Assembly: GCA_021850555.1 (NCBI GenBank)
Contig: JAJZLX010000071.1
Span: 399-5,616 of the forward strand
Reading direction: 5' to 3'
DNA: 5,218 nucleotides
Source: Pseudomonadota bacterium
GTDB lineage: Bacteria > Pseudomonadota > Gammaproteobacteria > Steroidobacterales > Steroidobacteraceae
The position numbers and the translations under genes are program-made. Under the pieces are notes generated by a model. The model was given only the letters and a program-made list of their open reading frames with translations. It did no database searches and was not told where the DNA came from. This document shows, piece by piece, positions 1 to 4,753 of the stretch. Each line of letters begins with the position of its first letter. The stretch's first letter is position 1.

Positions 1-2
1 AC

Positions 3-647
3 GGTGGAACGATCACCATCGGCAATATGACGTGGACAATTAAACCCGACGTCTACGCCGCGGGACTCAAGAAGGTTGACTATTACATCGCACATCGGAT
101 ACTGCTGGGGCCGGCCGTTCCGTACGTCACCAACGACCTGACGATCATGGTGTCCAAGGGAAATCCCGCCCATATCACCGGCCTGAAGGACCTCGGGAAC
201 CCAGGGGTACGCCTGTCGATGCCCAATCCGGCCTGGGAAGGTGTGGCACGCCAGATCAAGCTTGCCCTGACCAAGGCCGGGGGAGCGGCGCTCGAGCGCA
301 CGGTGTACGTGAGCAAGGTTGCCGACGGCCAGACCCTGCTCACCCACATCCATCATCGCCAGACGCCGCTGTTTCTGATGGAGGGATTGGTCGATGCCGG
401 GGTCACTTGGAAGTCCGAGGCACTTTTTCAGGAACAGGCCGGTCATCCGATCAGGCATGTCGACATCCCCGCCGCGCAGAACGTCACGGCGGTGTACGCG
501 GCTGCGGTGGTCCGCGGCGCAGCTCATCCGCAGGCGGCGCGCGCGTGGATCCGGTTCCTTCGCTCGCCGGCGGCACTGAGAATCTTCGAGCACTATGGCT
601 TCAGGTCGGCACTCCATCGGAACGGCGCACATCACTCCACTCCCTGA
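3..647 (+). CDS. ModA-like periplasmic solute-binding protein, 5' end outside the window
   Basis: The reading frame is open to the first base, so the gene begins upstream; the ATG at 27 is only an internal methionine. The visible ~214 residues look like the second half of a type II periplasmic binding protein of the molybdate/tungstate/sulfate class. Seen: a DLTIMVSKGNP strand-turn (family pattern 'vlv..kGNP'), then 'LKDLGNPGVRLSMPNP', typical of ModA, and a C-terminal block ending in ARAWIRFLRSPAALRIFEHYGFR, matching the 'A..F..FL.S...q.i...yGF' ending of ModA proteins. Such proteins bind an oxyanion in the periplasm and deliver it to an ABC permease; no permease or ATPase gene follows here. 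The signal peptide and first lobe are out of view. The stop lies 18 nt before doxDA, suggesting one transcript, so an oxyanion ligand linked to sulfur metabolism is possible, but the ligand cannot be read from sequence. Confidence 0.82.
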   Translation, partial: GGTITIGNMTWTIKPDVYAAGLKKVDYYIAHRILLGPAVPYVTNDLTIMVSKGNPAHITGLKDLGNPGVRLSMPNPAWEGVARQIKLALTKAGGAALERTVYVSKVADGQTLLTHIHHRQTPLFLMEGLVDAGVTWKSEALFQEQAGHPIRHVDIPAAQNVTAVYAAAVVRGAAHPQAARAWIRFLRSPAALRIFEHYGFRSALHRNGAHHSTP

Positions 648-665
648 CCTTATGCGGGAAAACCC

Positions 666-1736
666 ATGACCACACCACACCCCGATTCAGCGCACGTGCC
701 GGATACAGGCACGTGGCGTCTGCTTGGCCTGGCCATGTTGACGGTACGCTTCGTGCAGGGCTGGATCTACTGGGGCGGCGGCAGCCGCCGGTTCATCTAT
801 GCGCCCGCGAAGCTCGATCCACACGCCTCCAGCTGGATGGCCAACAAATTCCAGTCGGCGATGCCCGGGGCCATTCTCGGCATGAGCCACGTCGTGGACT
901 ATCTATTGCACCATTTCACGCTGCTGTATGCCGGGTTGATCGTCTTCAGCGCGGCGGAACTGCTGTTCGGCCTTTTTCTGCTGCTTGGGTTCATGACTCG
1001 GCTTTCCGCCCTGGTGACGGTCGGCCTGAGCTTCGTGCTGATGCTGCTGTTCGGCTGGCAAGGCGCAACCTGTATCGACGAGTGGACCATGGCCTCGACC
1101 AATTTCGCCATGGGTGTCGCGCTGTTCGTGGCGGGCGGGGGCGCGTATTCAATCGACGCGTGGCTGCAAACTCGCCATCCACCGCTTGCCCATACGGGGT
1201 GGTTTCAGTGGATGGGCAGCGGACCGTGGCCTTTTGCTCGCCTCGAACGCTGGAGCCTGATCGGTACCGCCGTGACGGTGCTGTTCGTCGTATTGACGTA
1301 CAACTACTATCGCGGCTCGGTGCTGACGCCCTTCCATGGCGGCCCGGTCAGCCCCGCCGCCCACCACATCAGTCTGTCCGCGGGACGAGTGAGCAGCGAT
1401 GGCAGCGTACGCTTTACCGCTTATCTGGACGCCGGGACGCCGGCGGTCCCGGAAAACGTCGTGCGCGCGGATCTGTTTGACCCTGACGGCACTCCCGTCG
1501 AACACTGGAGCGGCGCCACGCTCGCCGCGCTCCCCGCGAGCGATTTCCGCAACGAGTATGCATACAACCGCTTCGGTGCGGGATATGCCGGCATCACCGC
1601 CAAGGTAGGCGCCCGCGCCATCATCACCCTGCCGCCCACACTCCCAGGCCTGACTCTGGCCGCAGGTCGTTATCAGCTTGTGCTGCACTCCGTTGACGGA
1701 CACCCGTTCACTCTCTTGCTCACGGCCGGCAGCTGA
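666..1736 (+). CDS. doxDA: Thiosulfate:quinone oxidoreductase, fused DoxD-DoxA
   Basis: This 356-aa protein joins the two subunits of thiosulfate:quinone oxidoreductase, which oxidises thiosulfate to tetrathionate and passes the electrons to membrane quinone. Residues about 18-165 form the DoxD part: several hydrophobic helices, the signature WIYWGGGSRRFIYAPAKLDP (33-52), the SSWMANKFQSAMPG segment (55-68), and GWQGATCIDEWTMASTNFAMG (130-150). A further membrane helix (about 197-216) leads to a soluble DoxA part (about 220-356), beta-rich, with VVRADLFDPDGTPVEHW and a GRYQLVLHSVDGHPF ending. Archaeal Acidianus has separate doxD and doxA genes; the fusion is known from Acidithiobacillus and other acidophilic sulfur oxidisers. 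The start at 666 has only a weak SD (GGGAAA at 656-661), which fits coupling to the gene ending at 647. The frame is intact. No clear rho-independent terminator follows the stop. Confidence 0.92.
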   Translation: MTTPHPDSAHVPDTGTWRLLGLAMLTVRFVQGWIYWGGGSRRFIYAPAKLDPHASSWMANKFQSAMPGAILGMSHVVDYLLHHFTLLYAGLIVFSAAELLFGLFLLLGFMTRLSALVTVGLSFVLMLLFGWQGATCIDEWTMASTNFAMGVALFVAGGGAYSIDAWLQTRHPPLAHTGWFQWMGSGPWPFARLERWSLIGTAVTVLFVVLTYNYYRGSVLTPFHGGPVSPAAHHISLSAGRVSSDGSVRFTAYLDAGTPAVPENVVRADLFDPDGTPVEHWSGATLAALPASDFRNEYAYNRFGAGYAGITAKVGARAIITLPPTLPGLTLAAGRYQLVLHSVDGHPFTLLLTAGS

Positions 1737-2237
1737 GCACGTCGGCGCCGCCACGTGTGCCTGGACCTGCTTATCGTTGCCTCCAGGCATGCCTCCTCGA
1801 CGACTCACGCGGCACCGTGCCGATCCGGCGGCGCATGGCTCGAGATCACTCGGGAGCGACTCTCCGACGATCCACGCATCGTGTGATTCCGATCCCACGG
1901 AGCGCCTGCATTCCGTGTCCACACCAGCACTCCGGGCACGCCGGCGGCACTCGCGTCACTGCGGCCGCCCGTGCCCCAATGAACCACTCTCGCATTGAAT
2001 CATCCTGCACGGCGGCCGCCGATCGACAAAGTCGGTGTGGCGCGATGGACCTATCGGCGCCTTATTCGACAGCGAGCCAAGCGGCTCCCGCGAGCACTGC
2101 GCGCCACGCCCTTTACGGGAACTCGGACCCACGACGCAACGGAATTACGGAATCCGGACGTTCGATCACTCCAGCGGTCCGCCCTGCGACCCGACGTGCG
2201 CTCCGCGGCTGCGGCGATGCAATGATTGATCGGACCT

Positions 2238-2259
2238 GCGGCAGGCATTAGGCTGCCGC
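2238..2259 (+). other. Hairpin just upstream of the DUF190 gene
   Basis: GCGGCAG (2238-2244) and CTGCCGC (2253-2259) form a perfect 7-bp stem around an 8-nt loop, ending about 20 nt before the SD of the DUF190 gene. It may be an RNA hairpin in the leader or an operator dyad. There is no T-tract, and it lacks the conserved fluoride-aptamer blocks seen further downstream. The function is unknown. Confidence 0.3.
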
Positions 2260-2279
2260 GCCCGACGTTCCCGGCGCAC

Positions 2280-2285
2280 AGGAGG
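2280..2285 (+). promoter_or_regulatory. Strong Shine-Dalgarno of the DUF190 gene
   Basis: AGGAGG at 2280-2285 sits 10 nt before the ATG at 2296. It is one of the strongest ribosome-binding sites in the window and fixes the start of the DUF190 protein. Confidence 0.75.
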
Positions 2286-2295
2286 CCGTTCAGCA

Positions 2296-2649
2296 ATGCA
2301 AGGTGCGTTCTTGAGGTTCTACGTCCGCGAGGATCATCGTCATCACGGCCAACTCGCGTGGGAGTGGCTGCTCGAGCACGGCAGCAGTCTCGGTCTGCAA
2401 GGCGGTTGCGCGGTCAAATCAATGGCCGGCTTTGGTCACCGTCATGTGTTTCATGATGCCGGCTTTTCCGAACTCACCGGCACACGTATAATCGAAGTGC
2501 AATTCGTGACGGCGCAGGCGGGTGCCCGGAAATTGCTCGATCTGCTGCACCGCGAGAAGCTACGGCTGTTCTATGCCTATATCCCGGCGTCCTTCGGCGT
2601 CGTCAACCCCGATGACGCCGATCCGCCTGCGGCCGCTGATGGGTCCTGA
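2296..2649 (+). CDS. DUF190 (UPF0166) protein, PII-like fold
   Basis: The product is 117 aa, the usual size for DUF190 proteins, which are small and resemble the PII signalling fold. Seen: an N-terminal strand AFLRFYVREDHRHHGQLAWEWLLEHG (from residue 4), then GLQGGCAVKSMAGFGHRHVFH (about residues 34-54), matching the family's 'Ga.v..g..GfG....' core, then a strand RIIEVQFVT and a C-terminal helix followed by RLFYAYIPASFGV. The molecular role of the family is not settled. It is known to lie often beside, or fused to, the fluoride channel gene crcB, which fits the two fluoride riboswitches about 0.8 kb downstream. The Pro/Ala-rich tail after about residue 105 is poorly conserved and overlaps the convergent ATPase gene. 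Upstream is a non-coding gap; I see no clear sigma70 promoter. Confidence 0.85.
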   Translation: MQGAFLRFYVREDHRHHGQLAWEWLLEHGSSLGLQGGCAVKSMAGFGHRHVFHDAGFSELTGTRIIEVQFVTAQAGARKLLDLLHREKLRLFYAYIPASFGVVNPDDADPPAAADGS

Positions 2650-3389
2650 GCGGTCATCTGCCCCGCCGAGCGCACCGACAATTCCGCTCGTACCATCGCG
2701 AGCGCGTGGTAGCGTACGGCCGCCTCGGTGTCGACACACAAGACCGTGATCAAAGGACCACAGGTGCACCAGTAGCGCTGCTCGCGGGCAAGTTGAGTGC
2801 ATTTCGCGATCCATCCGGGCCGACCGCGCGATGCTTCGACGAACGCCTCACGCGCGTCCGCGGCGAGTGCCGGCAATCGTGAAGCGCTCCAACGATCATC
2901 GAGAAGGCGGCGCAGTTGGCGGTCCGTGGCCGCCGGCATGCGTACCGACAGCGCCCCGTAGCGCCAGGGCCGCATGCGCGCACGCTCGACAACAGTGTCG
3001 ACGTCGACCACGGTCAGAACACCGGCGATCTTGCCGTGCAAGCGTCTCAGGAACGACACCATCGCGGTACCGTTGCAGCGGAAATGGTCGAGCAGCAGGA
3101 CCCCCGCCCGCCGGTCCGCCGCGTGCCACAGCCGGCCACGAGCCGTGCGCCGCCCGACCGTGCACGTATCTATGCCGGGATATGCACGCTCCAGAACTCG
3201 CGTGATGTCATCGAGGCAGCTGGTCGACGCAGAGTAGGCGCACGGGACTGCACTCAGTTGGAGTCGAGCCAGCAACTGCGTGAGGACAGACGACTTGCCG
3301 CTGCCACGTGGGCCGTAGAGTGTCATATGCTCGCCGCGCAACAACCGTCGTTCCAGTTGCCCGATGAACTCAGCCACCCGTGACTGCAT
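2577..3389 (-). CDS. P-loop (AAA-type) ATPase under a fluoride riboswitch, function unknown
   Basis: This 270-aa protein has an N-terminal helix (MQSRVAEFIGQLERRLLRG), then LYGPRGSGKSS (Walker A, 24-34, with K32), a Walker B-like VLLLDHF (97-103, D101), an arginine-rich middle section, and GRPGWI (189-194), resembling the sensor-2/lid turn of small AAA-type ATPases. There are no membrane segments. The residue after the Walker B aspartate is His, not the usual Glu, so hydrolysis chemistry may differ. The last ~28 residues are Ser/Ala/Gly-rich and lie where the gene overlaps the convergent DUF190 gene by 73 bp. The ATG at 3389 is chosen because it starts the family-like helix and no other start lies between it and the in-frame stop at 3434-3432. 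Its leader carries a fluoride aptamer (3477-3425), so expression is probably fluoride-induced. The partner and substrate are unknown. Confidence 0.8.
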   Translation of the reverse strand: MQSRVAEFIGQLERRLLRGEHMTLYGPRGSGKSSVLTQLLARLQLSAVPCAYSASTSCLDDITRVLERAYPGIDTCTVGRRTARGRLWHAADRRAGVLLLDHFRCNGTAMVSFLRRLHGKIAGVLTVVDVDTVVERARMRPWRYGALSVRMPAATDRQLRRLLDDRWSASRLPALAADAREAFVEASRGRPGWIAKCTQLAREQRYWCTCGPLITVLCVDTEAAVRYHALAMVRAELSVRSAGQMTAQDPSAAAGGSASSGLTTPKDAGI

Positions 3390-3398
3390 GGGTCTATC

Positions 3399-3431
3399 TG
3401 CCTGCCATCCGCACGACTCTCGACGCAGGCA
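3399..3431 (-). promoter_or_regulatory. Alternative hairpin (expression platform) before the ATPase gene
   Basis: On the minus strand TGCCTGC (3431-3425) pairs perfectly over 7 bp with GCAGGCA (3405-3399), with a 19-nt loop. The 5' arm takes up most of the P1 3' strand of the fluoride aptamer. The 3' arm covers the SD-like GGCAGG (3406-3401) about 11 nt before the ATPase ATG. The two folds therefore exclude each other. Inference: without fluoride this hairpin hides the ribosome site, and with fluoride the aptamer forms and frees it. No U-tract follows, which argues for translational rather than termination control. Confidence 0.6.
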
Positions 3432-3477
3432 TCATCAACCGCGGAACGCGGCACTTCGGGGACGGATGCCATCTCCC
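3425..3477 (-). promoter_or_regulatory. Fluoride riboswitch (crcB motif) controlling the ATPase gene
   Basis: Read on the minus strand from 3477 downward: GGGAGATGGCAT (3477-3466), a TCCC block (3462-3459), GAAGTGCC leading into a CCGCG-TTC-CGCGG hairpin (3451-3439), then TTGATGATGCC (3438-3428). Pairings seen: GGGA 3477-3474 with TCCC 3462-3459; GGCAT 3470-3466 with ATGCC 3432-3428 (P1); CCGCG with CGCGG. Order, spacing and the conserved GATGGCAT and TGATGATGCC blocks match the crcB-motif fluoride aptamer as I remember it from Pseudomonas syringae. The usual CCTAC 3' end reads CCTGC here. It lies 36 nt upstream of the ATPase start. Fluoride riboswitches are normally ON-switches. This assignment rests on reading motifs and helices, not on a covariance search. 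Confidence 0.85.
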
Positions 3478-3488
3478 TTCGGTCTTAC

Positions 3489-3518
3489 AGTTTAGGATGC
3501 TGCGACCTGCGATCGCAA
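3489..3518 (-). promoter_or_regulatory. Probable sigma70 promoter for the ATPase riboswitch transcript
   Basis: Minus-strand TTGCGA (3518-3513) as -35, an 18-nt spacer, and TAAACT (3494-3489) as -10. The predicted start near 3482 falls about 5 nt before the aptamer. Each hexamer matches consensus at four of six positions. The placement, rather than the hexamers alone, supports the call. Confidence 0.4.
3508..3517. repeat. 10-bp palindrome between the divergent promoters
   Basis: TGCGATCGCA is a perfect palindrome that overlaps the -35 element of the minus-strand promoter and lies about 26 nt upstream of the plus-strand -35. It could be an operator for a protein regulator acting on both promoters, or chance in GC-rich DNA. 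Confidence 0.25.
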
Positions 3519-3543
3519 GTCTTCGCGACCGCGGCCACGGCGC

Positions 3544-3572
3544 TTGCTGGCCATCCGACGCATGTGTATATT
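3544..3572 (+). promoter_or_regulatory. Probable sigma70 promoter of the hyf-like operon
   Basis: TTGCTG (3544-3549) as -35, a 17-nt spacer, and TATATT (3567-3572) as -10. This is the most AT-rich spot in the divergent region. The predicted start near 3579 is exactly where the fluoride aptamer begins (3580), as is common for leader riboswitches. Confidence 0.5.
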
Positions 3573-3579
3573 GGCCCGC

Positions 3580-3638
3580 GGGGAGATGGCATTCCTCCCG
3601 CAACCAAGAACCGCCGCATCCGGCTAATGATGCCTACC
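3580..3638 (+). promoter_or_regulatory. Fluoride riboswitch (crcB motif) controlling the hyf-like operon
   Basis: GGGGAGATGGCATTCCTCCC (3580-3599) is followed by AAGAACC (3606-3612), a GCCG-CATC-CGGC hairpin (3613-3624) and TAATGATGCCTACC (3625-3638). Pairings seen: GGGAG 3581-3585 with CTCCC 3595-3599; GGCAT 3588-3592 with ATGCC 3630-3634 (P1); GCCG with CGGC. The sequence follows the Pseudomonas syringae fluoride aptamer, as I remember it, almost block for block (GGAGATGGCATTCCTCC, AACCGC, then TGATGATGCCTAC). One deviation: the usual TGATGA reads TAATGA. The family senses fluoride and usually turns on fluoride-resistance genes such as crcB; to my recollection formate hydrogenlyase-type genes were also among the genes first linked to the motif. 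Here it precedes a 43-codon ORF and hyfC/hyfE-like genes. Confidence 0.92.
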
Positions 3639-3673
3639 CATTCCGTCATTGCGACGGAGGAGTGGTAGCGCAT
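3630..3673 (+). promoter_or_regulatory. SD- and start-codon-sequestering hairpin (expression platform)
   Basis: An imperfect long hairpin can form around the loop ATTGC (3648-3652): TTCCGTC 3641-3647 with GACGGAG 3653-3659 (one G-U), A3640 with T3663, CTACC 3634-3638 with GGTAG 3664-3668, and ATGC 3630-3633 with GCAT 3670-3673. Bulges are GAG 3660-3662, C3639 and C3669. It buries the SD GGAGGAG (3656-3662) and the first two bases of the ATG at 3672, and it uses the P1 3' strand of the aptamer. The two folds are mutually exclusive, as expected for a translational ON-switch. The pairing is seen directly; the switching direction is inferred. Confidence 0.65.
3656..3662 (+). promoter_or_regulatory. 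Riboswitch-controlled Shine-Dalgarno
   Basis: GGAGGAG lies 9 nt before the ATG at 3672. It is the only strong ribosome site between the aptamer and the hyfC-like gene's own weaker site, and it is half buried in the alternative hairpin. This makes the ATG at 3672 the first start of the operon. Confidence 0.65.
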
Positions 3674-3803
3674 GAGACCCGAGTTCATCCCGAGTCCCGT
3701 CGGCAGGCTGTACCCGCGACCGAGGTCGCGCGTTCCCCCTGGTGATCCAAGACCATGGTGTCGGGTTCCGCCTGAAACAGCGCCGAGTCACGCCAGGAGC
3801 TGA
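3672..3803 (+). CDS. Small 43-aa ORF between fluoride riboswitch and hyfC-like gene
   Basis: The ORF starts with ATG at 3672 behind the SD GGAGGAG and stops with TGA at 3801-3803, 3 nt before the GTG of the hyfC-like gene. The predicted peptide (MRPEFIPSPVGRLYPRP..., ending HARS) is rich in Pro and Arg, has one Cys and no membrane helix; I recognise no family. The evidence for translation is the riboswitch platform, which hides exactly this SD and start codon. It is in the same frame as hyfC, so only the TGA separates the two. Likely roles: a leader ORF whose translation is coupled to hyfC, passing the riboswitch signal to it; a small subunit of its own; or the degenerated start of a lost gene such as hyfB. 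Codon use and composition look non-protein-like, so leader is my preferred reading. Confidence 0.45.
   Translation: MRPEFIPSPVGRLYPRPRSRVPPGDPRPWCRVPPETAPSHARS
3794..3799 (+). promoter_or_regulatory. Shine-Dalgarno deciding the GTG start of the hyfC-like gene
   Basis: CAGGAG at 3794-3799 is 7 nt before the GTG at 3807. It lies inside the last codons of the small ORF, an arrangement typical of translational coupling. Confidence 0.6.
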
Positions 3804-3806
3804 CGC

Positions 3807-4751
3807 GTGGCGCGGGCCGTGCTGCTGCAGATCGCCCAGGTCCTGACCGTCGTCATGCTCGCGCCGCTGCTGCAGGGGATCATCCTGCAGTGGGAGGAAC
3901 GGGTTCAACGCGCGCGTGGACCCGGAATCTTCCAGCCCTACCGCGATCTGCGGAAGTTGTTTCACAAGCAGCTCGTGATCCCGGAGACCGCGAGCTTCAT
4001 CTACTGGGCCGCGCCCGTTATCGCCTTCACCTGCATGCTTACGGTGCCGATTCTGATCCCGGTGCTGACGAACTTTCCGCTGCCCCTCTCCGACATGGGC
4101 GACATCCTCGGCGGCGGGCTCATTCTGACCCTGGGCTCATTCTTCATCACCCTGGCGGGTCTCGACTCCGGCAGCGCCTATGGCGGCATTGGCTCATCGC
4201 GGGCAGTGATGCTCGGGATTCTTGCCGAACCCACCCTCATTCTGGTCTTCGTCGGCATCACGCTGCTCGCGAAATCAATGCTGCCGTTCGCGGTCAACCA
4301 TGTGCTCGTCGGCCAACCGGCCGTGTACTGGGGCCCCGCGCACCTGTTTTTGGTCGCCGCATTCTTCATCCTCTTGCTCGCCGAAACCGACCGGCTGCCT
4401 TTTCACTCCAGCACCCACATCGAGGTATACATGATCGAGGAGGCCCGCATCCTCGAGTATTCCGGCCCGTTATTGGCGTTGCTGCGCTGGGCCTCGGCGA
4501 TGAAGCAATTCATCCTCTACATCATCTTCTGCAACGTACTGCTGCTACCCTGGGGGCTGTCGATTCAGGGTACGGCCCTGGGCGCTCTCGGCGCCGCCGG
4601 CGGACTGCTCGTGAAATTCGCGGCCGTCGGAGCGGTGGTGGTCCTCGTCGAGACCATGCAGGCGCGCCTGCGCTACTACCGCTATCAGGAACCGCTCGCA
4701 GCCTCCTTCCTGCTCGCGATTCTCGCGATCGTCGCCAACCAGGTGAGGTAA
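3807..4751 (+). CDS. hyfC: HyfC-like membrane subunit (hydrogenase-4 / NuoH family)
   Basis: This 314-aa integral membrane protein (about eight hydrophobic helices) belongs to the NuoH/HyfC/HycD family, which joins the membrane arm to the electron-transfer arm in complex I-related enzymes. Motifs: RARGPGIFQPYRDLRKLF (35-52), the conserved first cytoplasmic loop; GLDSGSAYGGIGSSRAVMLG (118-137); and AETDRLPFHSSTHIEVYMIEEARILEYSG (192-220), the acidic loop near the quinone/proton path. This loop matches the HyfC branch ('THLE..MI.EA.ILEYSG') better than NuoH; the usual PFD or PVD reads PFH here. The GTG start at 3807 is backed by an SD and by where family members begin. The stop is 2 nt before hyfE. 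No hyfB precedes it, as it would in the Escherichia coli hyf operon. Fluoride control is inferred from the leader. Confidence 0.9.
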   Translation: MARAVLLQIAQVLTVVMLAPLLQGIILQWEERVQRARGPGIFQPYRDLRKLFHKQLVIPETASFIYWAAPVIAFTCMLTVPILIPVLTNFPLPLSDMGDILGGGLILTLGSFFITLAGLDSGSAYGGIGSSRAVMLGILAEPTLILVFVGITLLAKSMLPFAVNHVLVGQPAVYWGPAHLFLVAAFFILLLAETDRLPFHSSTHIEVYMIEEARILEYSGPLLALLRWASAMKQFILYIIFCNVLLLPWGLSIQGTALGALGAAGGLLVKFAAVGAVVVLVETMQARLRYYRYQEPLAASFLLAILAIVANQVR

Positions 4752-4753
4752 CG

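Larger units (their letters stand above)
1737..2295. other. Long intergenic stretch without a convincing gene
   Basis: About 560 nt lie between doxDA and the DUF190 gene. Open frames run through it on both strands, but their translations are rich in R, S, A, P, H and C, show no family motif and have no SD before their starts, so I read them as chance frames in GC-rich DNA. Small structures seen: a 10-bp palindrome AGGCATGCCT at 1785-1794; a GAGCC/GGCTC hairpin at 2074-2087; a close direct repeat of ACGGAAT at 2139-2145 and 2147-2153; and a hairpin at 2238-2259 listed separately. None has a T-run, so none is a convincing terminator. No tRNA fold and no fluoride-aptamer signature was found. It could be a decayed gene or a long upstream region of the DUF190 gene. 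Confidence 0.6.

Noticed and set aside
407..1480. Long plus-strand open frame crossing the solute-binding gene and doxDA
   Set aside because: It lies in another frame over two well-supported genes, its translation is Arg/Gly/Ser-rich without family motifs, and no SD precedes it. It is a high-GC shadow frame.
1738..1757. CACGT/ACGTG dyad after doxDA as a terminator
   Set aside because: Only five outer pairs form, the interior does not pair consistently, and no T-run follows.
1149..1922. 257-codon minus-strand frame antisense to doxDA
   Set aside because: Composition is not protein-like, there is no recognisable motif, and most of it is opposite a clear doxDA gene.
2104..2125. Possible tRNA T-arm on the minus strand (GGTCCGAGTTCCC)
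   Set aside because: The TTCRA loop is not in register, and no acceptor, D or anticodon arm can be found around it.
1757..2251. 164-codon plus-strand frame in the intergenic gap
   Set aside because: No SD, no motif, and a composition of chance GC-rich translation (many Arg, Ser, Ala, Cys, His). I could not rule out a decayed gene.
2150..2295. A third fluoride riboswitch upstream of the DUF190 gene
   Set aside because: GGCGATG and a strong hairpin are present, but the GATGGCAT/ATGATGCC P1 blocks and the 3' CCTAC-like end are missing.
3466..3592. 12-bp perfect inverted repeat read as ends of an insertion sequence or MITE
   Set aside because: The repeats are the 5' blocks of two oppositely oriented fluoride aptamers, and the adjoining conserved helices lie outside the left repeat and outside the right repeat as expected for riboswitches. 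No target duplication is seen.
3380..3745. 121-codon plus-strand frame over the divergent region
   Set aside because: It runs straight through both riboswitches and both promoters, and its start lies inside the ATPase gene without an SD. The RNA structures explain the conserved blocks better.
3801..3803. TGA as a selenocysteine codon joining the 43-codon ORF to hyfC
   Set aside because: HyfC family members begin at the GTG just after it, this GTG has its own SD, and I see no obvious bacterial SECIS hairpin directly after the TGA.
3807..4751. NuoH of respiratory complex I rather than HyfC
   Set aside because: The THIEVYMIEEARILEYSG loop, the length and the adjacent hyfE-like gene fit the hydrogenase-4-like branch; no nuoG or nuoI neighbour is visible.
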